Shown: positions 1-6,183, numbered from the stretch's first letter. The stretch is 7,315 bases of DNA from Spirochaetia bacterium (GCA_021286925.1 JAJTBL010000087.1:1-7315), one strand, 5' to 3'. Numbers and translations: made by a program. The notes: generated by a model not told the origin, from the letters alone.

Positions 1-300
1 TTTCTTGTCTACCCGCAGCAACAACGAGGAGTCCTGTTTCGCGGTCTCGGTGATGGCGGCTAGAAGTTCCGCGAATCGGCTCAGGGATTTGTTTATGGCC
101 GCAAGGATGTTTTTTTTATCATCAGGCTGGATTTCAGATTGTTCCAGAGCGGTCAGTGCAGCCGGGACAATCTGAGAACTCAGGTTTTGCTTTTCCGGTA
201 CTGATGGTTTCTGCTGTATCGGCGGTGTCTGGGCCGTACCTTTGCCGCAGGATATGAGTGCCATGACAATGATGATTGATACCAGGGATCCTCGTTTCAT
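1..300 (-). CDS. N-terminal part of a putative lipoprotein, possibly an M15-type D,D-carboxypeptidase (truncated by the left edge)
   Basis: The minus-strand frame is open from the ATG at 298-300 to base 1, giving 100 residues of a longer protein. It starts MKRGSLVSIIIVMALISCGK: a short basic n-region (K2, R3), a hydrophobic core at residues 6-16 and a lipobox LISC, so Cys18 is the likely lipidated residue after signal peptidase II cleavage. The mature part begins with a Gln/Pro-rich linker (residues 21-40), then a helical stretch to about residue 90. The last visible residues, LLLRVDKK, resemble the segment that opens the catalytic domain of VanY/M15 D-alanyl-D-alanine carboxypeptidases of spirochaetes (VDK followed by H and a PxxY motif). 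The deciding His/Asp residues lie off the window, so this call is tentative. The loose lipobox fits spirochaetal lipoproteins. No good Shine-Dalgarno sequence precedes the ATG. It is transcribed divergently from the glycosylase-like gene. Confidence 0.75.
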   Translation of the reverse strand, partial: MKRGSLVSIIIVMALISCGKGTAQTPPIQQKPSVPEKQNLSSQIVPAALTALEQSEIQPDDKKNILAAINKSLSRFAELLAAITETAKQDSSLLLRVDKK

Positions 301-307
301 GCCCTGG

Positions 308-336
308 AGTATACAGGATGTGCCGTGTCGTGTTAA
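308..336 (-). promoter_or_regulatory. Candidate sigma70-type promoter of the lipoprotein gene
   Basis: On the minus strand, TTAACA (331-336, five of six matches to the -35 consensus) is followed after exactly 17 bp by TATACT (308-313, five of six matches to the -10 consensus). The expected start site, about 7 nt past the -10, falls at 300-302, on or next to the ATG at 300. The message would then be leaderless or nearly so, which agrees with the lack of a Shine-Dalgarno sequence. This is a sequence match only. Confidence 0.5.
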
Positions 337-338
337 AT
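310..338 (+). promoter_or_regulatory. Weak candidate promoter of the glycosylase-like gene, interlocked with the opposing promoter
   Basis: On the plus strand, TATACA (310-315) and TTAAAT (333-338) each match the -35 and -10 consensus at four of six positions and lie 17 bp apart. They overlap the -10 and -35 of the divergent lipoprotein promoter with roles exchanged. Transcription would start near 345 and leave a leader of about 36 nt that contains the Shine-Dalgarno sequence at 370-375. Each match alone is poor; the reciprocal placement is the reason for listing it. Confidence 0.25.
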
Positions 339-369
339 AGCCAAAGACGGGCATGATGAATTTTCATGT

Positions 370-375
370 GAGGGG
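370..375 (+). promoter_or_regulatory. Ribosome binding site that fixes the glycosylase-like start
   Basis: GAGGGG lies 5 nt upstream of the ATG at 381. The nearer upstream ATG at 376 is in another frame and meets TGA after two codons, so 381 is the start. Confidence 0.7.
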
Positions 376-380
376 ATGCG

Positions 381-1127
381 ATGACTGAGGAGCAATTCGC
401 TGGGTTATGCAAAATACGTGACGAATTCAGGGCATATGTCGATGAGCTTTCTGTGCGGGCTTCTCCGTGGCTTCTCCCCCTGCAGGATGAAGTACGGCGG
501 CTTCAAGGATATTCGGATTATAAAGTCGAAACGCCGATTGTCTATAACCGGTCGCTGGATGATGTTCGGGCCGAGGATGATATTCGATTTATCATTGTGG
601 CGGATAACCCGGGCAAAAACGAACAGCTCGGCAAAAATCAGCGGTATCTCGTCGGACAATCCGGCAAGCTGGCTCGAGGCTGGTTCAAGGCCGAGCTGGG
701 GATTGATTTTGAAAAGCAGGCGCTCATCATCAACAAAACGCCGATTCACACACCGAAGACCGCTGAATTGCGGTTGCTGCGCAAGATTGCTGGCGCGCAT
801 CTGAATGAGCTTGACGCGCTTCTTGATGAAAGTCAAAAGAGAATGGCGGATTTTGCCTTTAGGATGCATGGATGCCTTGACTGCTATCTGTGGATTTCCG
901 GATATGGCGAGCTGGCTGGCCGCGGGCTTTTCAAACCCTGGGCAGAGGCGCTTTCCGGCTTTTATTCGAATGAATCGGAGCGGCGCAAGCGAAAAGTGCT
1001 CGTCTTCCGCCATTTTTCCATGAATCAGTTTGCTATCGAGTACAAATCGAATCAGTCTGGTTTGCCGGCTTTAGAAAGGCTCGAAGCTATCGGACTGGCC
1101 AATCGGCAGAGAATTCTCGGGTGGTAG
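381..1127 (+). CDS. Uracil-DNA glycosylase superfamily-like protein
   Basis: This 248-residue protein shows the motif order of the family 4/5 uracil-DNA glycosylase fold. Residues 71-79 (IIVADNPGK), E81 and then G92-Q-S-G95-K-L correspond to the family-4 pattern GEAPGxxED..GxPFVGxxGxLL, which binds the base and holds the catalytic acid. Residues 116-127 (IINKTPIHTPKT) fit the 'TNVVKCRPP' strand with conserved Asn119. Residues 207-213 (VLVFRHFS) fit the 'HPS' motif, with His211 and Ser213. A helical N-terminal region (1-65) precedes the domain. The four cysteines that bind the [4Fe-4S] cluster of family 4 are absent: the only cysteines are C10, C165 and C168. It is therefore a divergent member that may remove uracil or another damaged base, or may have lost glycosylase activity. 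The ATG has a good ribosome binding site. The gene stands alone on this strand and converges with the XPB operon, its stop lying 12 nt from that of the acetyltransferase gene. Confidence 0.7.
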   Translation: MTEEQFAGLCKIRDEFRAYVDELSVRASPWLLPLQDEVRRLQGYSDYKVETPIVYNRSLDDVRAEDDIRFIIVADNPGKNEQLGKNQRYLVGQSGKLARGWFKAELGIDFEKQALIINKTPIHTPKTAELRLLRKIAGAHLNELDALLDESQKRMADFAFRMHGCLDCYLWISGYGELAGRGLFKPWAEALSGFYSNESERRKRKVLVFRHFSMNQFAIEYKSNQSGLPALERLEAIGLANRQRILGW

Positions 1128-1139
1128 GCAGCTGCCGTC
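1128..1139. other. Convergent junction without a recognisable terminator
   Basis: Only 12 nt separate the stop codons of the converging genes. The one visible structure is the perfect palindrome GGCAGCTGCC (1127-1136). It has no loop and no T-run on either side, so it is not a standard intrinsic terminator. Transcripts from both sides probably run into the opposing gene. Confidence 0.5.
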
Positions 1140-1652
1140 TCAAGCTGAAGTTTCGCTTCCTAAGGTTTCCTGATGTTTCATAGAAAGACTCATGTGGCGC
1201 GCATTGCCGATAAACCCGAATTTACGGTACAGCTCAAATGAATCGCCGGTGGGCTGGAGAACCAGGGTGGAAAAGCCGCTCCGCCGCGCTTCGGCAATAG
1301 CTGTTTCCACCAGCCTGGTTGCGATGCCCCTTTTCCGATATTCATGGCGGGTGTAGACAGCCAGCAATTCAGCTTGCCTGCCGTTTGCGGCTTGCCGGCT
1401 CAGTACGCGAAGTGCACTGGTCGCGGCGACAGTCTGGTTCTGCTCAAAAAGCCAGACCTGCATGCTTCCATTTCGAATTGCCTCTTCGAACATGGTCTTC
1501 TGCGACACGAAAATTTCCTGCCGTTCTTCTTCCGAGTATCTTTTAATCTGCTCGAGAAACTTCATACGAAGTTGTGCGATAGCGTGACTGTCCTTCGGTG
1601 TGGCGAGCCGTATCCGGCCTTTGTCTTCGAGCTTGATGCCTATATTTCCCAT
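1140..1652 (-). CDS. GNAT-family N-acetyltransferase
   Basis: This 170-residue single-domain protein has the GNAT fold, which transfers an acetyl group from acetyl-CoA to an amine. The first strand and helix start at about residue 13 (IRLATPKDSHAIAQL). The acetyl-CoA-binding motif A is at 95-113: the strand ELLAVY, then R106-K-R-G109-I-A111 matching the Q/RxxGxG/A pyrophosphate loop, then the helix TRLVETAIAEA. Motif B is at 141-147 (LYRKFGF), typical of the C-terminal strand-helix that ends the fold. The substrate cannot be read from the sequence; small amines, antibiotics and protein N-termini are all possible. The ATG at 1650-1652 lies 2 nt after the TAA of the NYN gene (TAA TC ATG) and has no strong Shine-Dalgarno sequence, so translation probably depends on ribosomes finishing the upstream gene. 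It is the last gene of the operon. Confidence 0.88.
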   Translation of the reverse strand: MGNIGIKLEDKGRIRLATPKDSHAIAQLRMKFLEQIKRYSEEERQEIFVSQKTMFEEAIRNGSMQVWLFEQNQTVAATSALRVLSRQAANGRQAELLAVYTRHEYRKRGIATRLVETAIAEARRSGFSTLVLQPTGDSFELYRKFGFIGNARHMSLSMKHQETLGSETSA

Positions 1653-1654
1653 GA

Positions 1655-2416
1655 TTACCGTGTTTTAGCCTTGAGCCGCAGATAAACTTGCTTGCCTGGA
1701 TCCATAGGGTTGGCTCGCTCGTCAATTTCAAAAAGCGCTGAGGCTTTGATGAGGTCGCCGAGTTTTCTGAAACCGTAATTTCGGGGGTCGAATTCAGGCT
1801 GGCGGTTGGCAATGTAGGTTCCAACAGCGCCCAGATAGGCCCAGCCGAATTCATCAGCCGCGTCTTCAACTGCGCTGACCAGCAGAGCTTTGATGCGGTG
1901 GTCGGTTTTGATGTCATTCTGGCTTTTCGCCTGAGCGTCTTTTTCGGATTTGCTTTCTTTTTCCTCATCGCTCTCACGGAGTATTTCAGTGTAGATAAAT
2001 TTATCGCACGCAGCGACAAAAGGCTTTGGGGTCTTGCGCTGGCCGAAACCCAGGACGAGTTTTCCATCTTCACGCAGACGCGCCGCGAGGCGGGTAAAGT
2101 CCGAATCGCTGGAAACAATGCAGAAGCCGTCCAGGTTTTCGGTATAGAGCAGGTCCATCGCATCGATAATCATGGCGCTGTCGGTGGAGTTTTTCCCAGA
2201 TGTATAGGCAAACTGCTGTACGGGCTGAACTGCGTACTCAAGGAGTTTGTCTTTCCAGGATCGCAGGTTGGTATTCGTCCAGTCGCCATAAATCCGCTTG
2301 ACGCTCGCAACGCCGTATTTGGCGATTTCAGCGAGAAGTCCTTCAATAATGGTTGCCTGTGTATTGTCTGCATCAATAAGAACGGCTAGTTTTAATTGGT
2401 TATTGTCATTTTTCAT
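1655..2416 (-). CDS. NYN-domain (PIN-like, LabA/DUF88) nuclease with C-terminal LOTUS/OST-HTH domain
   Basis: This 253-residue protein has two domains. Residues 8-145 form an NYN domain of the PIN-like nuclease superfamily. The acidic metal-binding positions are present: LIDADN (D15, D17, N18), S77-T-D79-S with D85, and SSDSDF (D104, D106). The GxxxP strand near 122-133 is also typical of LabA-like proteins. Residues 146-169 are a highly charged Glu/Lys/Asp/Ser linker. Residues 172-249 fit a LOTUS/OST-HTH winged helix, with the signature 'GWAYLGAVGTYI' and 'NYGFRKLGDLI' and a final strand VYLRLKA; such domains bind RNA, including G-quadruplexes, in studied members. A metal-dependent nuclease acting on RNA or structured DNA is likely, but the substrate is unknown. 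The start is supported by AAGGA 6 nt upstream. It follows the XPB-associated gene after 21 nt and precedes the GNAT gene after 2 nt, so it should be co-transcribed with the helicase. Confidence 0.88.
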   Translation of the reverse strand: MKNDNNQLKLAVLIDADNTQATIIEGLLAEIAKYGVASVKRIYGDWTNTNLRSWKDKLLEYAVQPVQQFAYTSGKNSTDSAMIIDAMDLLYTENLDGFCIVSSDSDFTRLAARLREDGKLVLGFGQRKTPKPFVAACDKFIYTEILRESDEEKESKSEKDAQAKSQNDIKTDHRIKALLVSAVEDAADEFGWAYLGAVGTYIANRQPEFDPRNYGFRKLGDLIKASALFEIDERANPMDPGKQVYLRLKAKTR

Positions 2417-2422
2417 CGTCTA

Positions 2423-2427
2423 TCCTT
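2423..2427 (-). promoter_or_regulatory. Ribosome binding site of the NYN gene
   Basis: AAGGA on the minus strand lies 6 nt before the ATG at 2416, inside the 21-nt gap after the XPB-associated gene. It is one of the better Shine-Dalgarno sequences in the operon, so this gene can recruit ribosomes independently. Confidence 0.65.
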
Positions 2428-2437
2428 TTCTTCCGGC

Positions 2438-4471
2438 TCAGGAAATGATTCCTTCCGACAGTGCGAGGTGGCGAATCGCGCCGACCCTGAGTGTCAGGGG
2501 GCTGTGCGATACAAGATCCTCACCGGTCAAGAGATAATCCGTTTCGGTTTTCTCGAGGCTCGCGGGTCTCATATCCGTTTTCCGCTCCTGCCCTTCAGAA
2601 ATCCATTGCACGGTCAGCCGGGCTTTTTTATTCTTGAGCGCGCCTTTTATGATGTGCAGCTTGCCCTGAAAATTAAGGCCTTCTGCTGAATGTCCTCCGT
2701 TCATCGTTCTGCCAAGCCTTTCATCCCGCTCCATTTCAGCTTTCAGCGTCTGAAGCTGCCGGACTGAGATAATCAGCTTTCTCCGAATCCGCTCTTCCAA
2801 AACACTCTGGATTCTGTCACTGATTTCCATGGCTGATACGGCATCCAGCAGTTTTTGCATGGATATTGAATCTTGCGAAACCGAAGGCGCTTCCTGCGAG
2901 CTTTGACTGTCAAAATCGATTATAGCAAATTCACTGGCGCCTGCATAGTTGCGGGCTGTGCTGGATTGAGCCGGGGGCATGACAGGAGAGATCTGCAAAA
3001 GCGGCTTCCCTTGATCTGTTCCCGATGAGGTCATTATCGGCGGCACCGGCAATCCGATTTTCCCAAGAATTTCAGGAAGCATTTTTGCCTGATGGCTGTC
3101 CAGAAATACGAGGTTTTTAGCAAGCCTGGTGACATGAAGATTTTCAAAAGCTTTCCCTGCTTCAAGGATTCTTGCCATTTCATCATCGAACGATACAACG
3201 TATCCTTTCATGATGCGCAGTGAAACATGCTCCCGCTCCCAGGCCGAGAGTGTCATAGCCAGCATTTCAGGAACAGAACATTGTGCCAGATGCGCAAGTT
3301 CATCCAGAATTCCCGATGCCGAATAGCCTTCGGCAAAGGCTTTTTTTGCTGACTCCCGGGTAATTTCGAAGGACCAGATTTCTGCGGCATTGCGGAGTTC
3401 AGCGATTTTGAGCAAAGCCAGAAATACATCCAGCCCAGCCTCAGGAAGCACATGGATGATGCCGGTTCCATCTATGAGCAGCTTCGGCTTACCGTTTGTC
3501 TGGTTCGCTATCGCTCTCATCTTCGCACGTTGTGCGATACAGATAAAAGCGTCATTATCTTTAATTAAAAGTCCATATCGCGTCAGCTGTTCAGCGATTT
3601 CGGCAGGATCGATTTTCATATTCCCTGCAAGTGCGAGGATTCTGAGAAATCGCATCAAACCTTTGCCGGAGAATCTGAAAGAATGGTTCATAAACGGCAT
3701 GAAGGCTGCGCCTATCTCCGGATAGGATGTCAGCACGGATGATAGTGGATTATTTGCCGCACAGTCCAGCATAAAGCGGGCAAAGGCTTCCTCATGCAGC
3801 TGCGCAGCATGGTCTTTGCGCGTGAGCAATGATTTTTTTTCAAAATCAGCAATAATCGCCGAGACAATTCCCGGCGCCTGACTGTCAGTATTGAAAAACT
3901 GCTGAATTTTACTCATAACATGGGCTGTCAGCTCGCCGTTCTTCCTGAAAAGCGATGATTCAAATTTGACAACAAAGGCAGACGCGAGAAAAAGATCCTG
4001 CAGCGAAAATCGCGCAGCGCTATGATATTCACCCGATTGTCGGGCTCCGAAAACAAGGTCCTGGATTGTCCATCGTGAAAGCAGCGGCTGCTCAAGAAAG
4101 GGCGTCAGCTTGTAGTGATTTTCCTTTTCTGCAAAGAGGACTAAGCGTTCAACAAGGTTGTCGAGCCTGAAATCCAGTTCGTATTCTGATATTTCTCCGC
4201 GAAGAATAAGTATCGCATCCTGCCGAGAGAGGCCGCCTTTCAGCAAAACGAGTCCTATGAGCACGAGATCAAAATCATCAAACAGCTCGAAAATATCCTG
4301 CTGCGTTTCAGGTTTCCGCAAGTATTCGGCCAGCTGGGAAACAATCTGCTCAGGTGGGACATCATCGGAAACGGGCTGAAGATAATTCCTGATAAGGGCT
4401 TTGAGGTTTCGCTTTTCCATTTTGAGCATTGCGCTGCGCCACTGAGAAATATCTGCTTTTTGCGATTCCAT
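2438..4471 (-). CDS. XPB-associated protein with Helicase_C_3-like domain and degenerate WYL-like C-terminus
   Basis: This is a 677-residue cytoplasmic protein with no Walker motifs, so it is not itself a helicase. Residues 1-130 look like helical winged-helix modules (ALIRNYL, then IFELFDDFDLVLIGLVLLKGG, then ELDFRLDNLVERLVLF). Residues 329-440 fit the Helicase_C_3 / 'XPB/Ssl2-like' domain: strand PKLLIDGTGIIHVLP, helix LDVFLALLKIAELR, then 'WSFEITRESAKKAFAEGYS' and a final strand LRIMKGYVVSF. Residues 441-480 continue the fold; 481-535 are a low-complexity Ser/Gln/Pro linker; 540-595 are helical and charged. Residues 601-677 resemble a WYL beta-barrel, but the diagnostic WYL triad is not kept (TVQW occupies that strand). 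The usual neighbour of bacterial XPB is a protein of this kind, as I recall for mycobacterial Rv0862c, so a helicase partner or regulator is likely. The start chosen is the second Met: GGGAG lies 5 nt before it and only 2 nt separate it from the XPB stop. A start at 4483 would add four residues, overlap XPB by 10 nt and lack a good ribosome binding site. Confidence 0.8.
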   Translation of the reverse strand: MESQKADISQWRSAMLKMEKRNLKALIRNYLQPVSDDVPPEQIVSQLAEYLRKPETQQDIFELFDDFDLVLIGLVLLKGGLSRQDAILILRGEISEYELDFRLDNLVERLVLFAEKENHYKLTPFLEQPLLSRWTIQDLVFGARQSGEYHSAARFSLQDLFLASAFVVKFESSLFRKNGELTAHVMSKIQQFFNTDSQAPGIVSAIIADFEKKSLLTRKDHAAQLHEEAFARFMLDCAANNPLSSVLTSYPEIGAAFMPFMNHSFRFSGKGLMRFLRILALAGNMKIDPAEIAEQLTRYGLLIKDNDAFICIAQRAKMRAIANQTNGKPKLLIDGTGIIHVLPEAGLDVFLALLKIAELRNAAEIWSFEITRESAKKAFAEGYSASGILDELAHLAQCSVPEMLAMTLSAWEREHVSLRIMKGYVVSFDDEMARILEAGKAFENLHVTRLAKNLVFLDSHQAKMLPEILGKIGLPVPPIMTSSGTDQGKPLLQISPVMPPAQSSTARNYAGASEFAIIDFDSQSSQEAPSVSQDSISMQKLLDAVSAMEISDRIQSVLEERIRRKLIISVRQLQTLKAEMERDERLGRTMNGGHSAEGLNFQGKLHIIKGALKNKKARLTVQWISEGQERKTDMRPASLEKTETDYLLTGEDLVSHSPLTLRVGAIRHLALSEGIIS

Positions 4472-4473
4472 GC

Positions 4474-6183
4474 TCACTCCCATGGCTCTATCGAATAGCG
4501 ATAGCCTTGCTCAACAAGGAATTTTCTTCTGTTGTCAGCATATTCTTCTTCAACGCTGTATCGGGATACCAGTGAATAGAAAAAACTGTTCTGTTCTTTC
4601 GGTCTCAAGATTCGGCCCAATCGCTGGGCTTCTTCCTGTCGGCTGCCGAATGTGCCGGAAATTTGGATTGCAACGGAAGCATCCGGCAGGTCGATCGCGA
4701 AGTTGGCGACTTTTGAGGTTACAAGCACTTTTATTTCTCCTCTTCTAAATGCACCATAGAGTTCTTCACGGCGGGAGTCCGGTGTTATTCCGGTAATCAA
4801 AGGCACCCCGAGCAATGCCGCATAACGCGTAACCTGGCTTATATATTGACCAATGATAAGAATTGATTCTCCTTTATGATGCGAAAGAAGAAATCGAACA
4901 ACGTCATCCTTTAAGGGATTTTCTGCCGCAATCCGCAGTTTCTTGCCCCGATCAGCGACCGCATAAGCAAGCCTTGTGGCATCATCCATCGGAATTCTGA
5001 TTTCCTTGCAGAATGCCTCGGCGATAAAACCTTTCTTTTCCAGAATTTTCCAGGGTACATCGTAGCGTTTGGGACCGATCAGGCTGAACACCTCTCCTTC
5101 CCTGCCATCTTCCCGCACAAGGGTCGCTGTCAGGCCGAGACGGCGGACTGCCTGCATTTCGGCGACCACCCGGAACACCGGAGCCGGCAGCAAATGGACT
5201 TCATCACAGATGATAAGTCCCCAATCCTGCTTTCTCAGCAAATCAAAATGGGGAAAATCCGATTCCTTGTCGGGCCGCCATGAAAGAATCTGGTACGTGG
5301 CAATGGTCACGGGTTTGATTTCCTTGGCCGAACCGGTATATTCGCCAATCTGCTCCCGCTCAAGATTTGTCTTATCCAGAAGCTCATTTCGCCATTGATG
5401 AACCGCAACAATATTGGTAGTAATAATGAGCGTTTTTTTTCTGACGGCCGCCATCGCCGCCATTCCGACGATGGTTTTCCCCGATCCGCAGGGAAGCACA
5501 ATGACACCGTATCTATACCCAGGTCTGTTGCCGCCGAGAAAAGCATTGACAGCTTCTTCCTGATAGGGGCGCAATACCCATCGCGTGCCATCCGGTTTTT
5601 CAAACTTCAACGCGATTTCAAGAGCACTGCCTTCCAGAAGCGGTGCTTCATCTTTCACAGGATATCCCCGTTTCAGCAGCTCAACCTTGACCGTTCCTCT
5701 GTCGACGAGCCTCAGCAAAAATACCTTGCCCTGCGGGACAAGCCACTTTGCCAGCTTTTCATCGGAAATTATTCTCGTTCTGGTTTCTTCATCTCGGCAG
5801 TGCAGTTCGAGGAAATCTGAACCGCGCCCGGATTTCTCTGAGGCTTGCCGCATAACAAGCGCGCCGAATCGGGACATAGTGTCCCTGATAATGAAGGGCA
5901 CATCCCTTGGGATTTCATACCGTGAATATTTTTCCAGGCTTTGAATGACTTCATCAGGATTCAGCCCAGCCGCGCTTGCGTTCCAGAGCGACAGCGGACT
6001 GATTCGATATTGGTGCAAATGCTCAGGACTTTTTTCAAGAGCGGCAAAAGCTCCCAGCGATTCCCGCGCCTGCTCGGCATCAGGAGCGTGAACATCGAGA
6101 AGAATTGTCATATCGCTTTGAACAATGAGCGGGCCAGGCGATTGCATAGTGTTAATAGTACTCTTTTTTAAGCTTTTCGTCAT
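4474..6183 (-). CDS. xpb: XPB/ERCC3-type superfamily 2 DNA helicase
   Basis: This protein (569 residues from the first Met) is an ATP-dependent 3'-5' SF2 helicase/translocase related to XPB of TFIIH. Residues 17-110 form the N-terminal Helicase_C_3 domain ('GPLIVQSDMTILLDV', 'HQYRISPLSLWNASAAG'). Helicase domain 1 has a Q-like motif RPYQEEAV (205-212), Walker A PCGSGKT (231-237), motif Ia TTNIVAVHQW (255-264), ATYQIL (295-300), Walker B DEVH (327-330) and motif III LTAT (351-354). The XPB-specific RED triad follows at 357-359. Helicase domain 2 has SKVANFAIDLPDA (490-502), ISGTFGSRQEEAQR and motif VI QRLGRILRP (520-528). All motifs are intact, and the motifs match my memory of mycobacterial Rv0861c closely. 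Expected roles are DNA unwinding or remodelling in repair or transcription. The start is uncertain. The ATG at 6183 lies 19 nt after the kinase stop; the ATG at 6147 gives MQSPGPLIVQSD, which matches where relatives begin. Neither has a clear ribosome binding site. Confidence 0.96.
   Translation of the reverse strand: MTKSLKKSTINTMQSPGPLIVQSDMTILLDVHAPDAEQARESLGAFAALEKSPEHLHQYRISPLSLWNASAAGLNPDEVIQSLEKYSRYEIPRDVPFIIRDTMSRFGALVMRQASEKSGRGSDFLELHCRDEETRTRIISDEKLAKWLVPQGKVFLLRLVDRGTVKVELLKRGYPVKDEAPLLEGSALEIALKFEKPDGTRWVLRPYQEEAVNAFLGGNRPGYRYGVIVLPCGSGKTIVGMAAMAAVRKKTLIITTNIVAVHQWRNELLDKTNLEREQIGEYTGSAKEIKPVTIATYQILSWRPDKESDFPHFDLLRKQDWGLIICDEVHLLPAPVFRVVAEMQAVRRLGLTATLVREDGREGEVFSLIGPKRYDVPWKILEKKGFIAEAFCKEIRIPMDDATRLAYAVADRGKKLRIAAENPLKDDVVRFLLSHHKGESILIIGQYISQVTRYAALLGVPLITGITPDSRREELYGAFRRGEIKVLVTSKVANFAIDLPDASVAIQISGTFGSRQEEAQRLGRILRPKEQNSFFYSLVSRYSVEEEYADNRRKFLVEQGYRYSIEPWE
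4477..4481 (-). promoter_or_regulatory. Ribosome binding site that decides the start of the XPB-associated gene
   Basis: GGGAG on the minus strand lies 5 nt before the ATG at 4471 and sits within the last codons of XPB. The alternative ATG at 4483 has no comparable purine-rich stretch upstream. The arrangement GGGAGTGAGCATG puts the Shine-Dalgarno sequence, the XPB stop TGA and the next start within 13 nt, as expected for termination-reinitiation. Confidence 0.6.

Noticed and set aside
356..367. The short inverted repeat ATGAA-TT-TTCAT upstream of the glycosylase-like gene as an operator
   Set aside because: The arms are only 5 bp, are A/T-rich, and match no operator I can name; chance occurrence is likely.
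405..1013. A 202-codon minus-strand open frame opposite the glycosylase-like gene
   Set aside because: It lies wholly antisense to a gene with recognisable motifs and a ribosome binding site, and its translation shows no family pattern.
1127..1136. The palindrome GGCAGCTGCC as a bidirectional terminator
   Set aside because: It has no loop and no T-run on either side, so it does not meet the form of an intrinsic terminator.
1543..2163. A 206-codon minus-strand frame overlapping the NYN gene
   Set aside because: It is an out-of-frame shadow; the overlapping frame carries the NYN acidic motifs and the LOTUS domain, while this one is low in hydrophobic structure and rich in Ser/Thr/Lys.
6161..6170. 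The A AAA AAG heptamer near the XPB start as a programmed -1 frameshift site
   Set aside because: A -1 shift there leads to a stop within a few codons (TAA at 6152), no downstream stem-loop was seen, and the XPB frame needs no shift.
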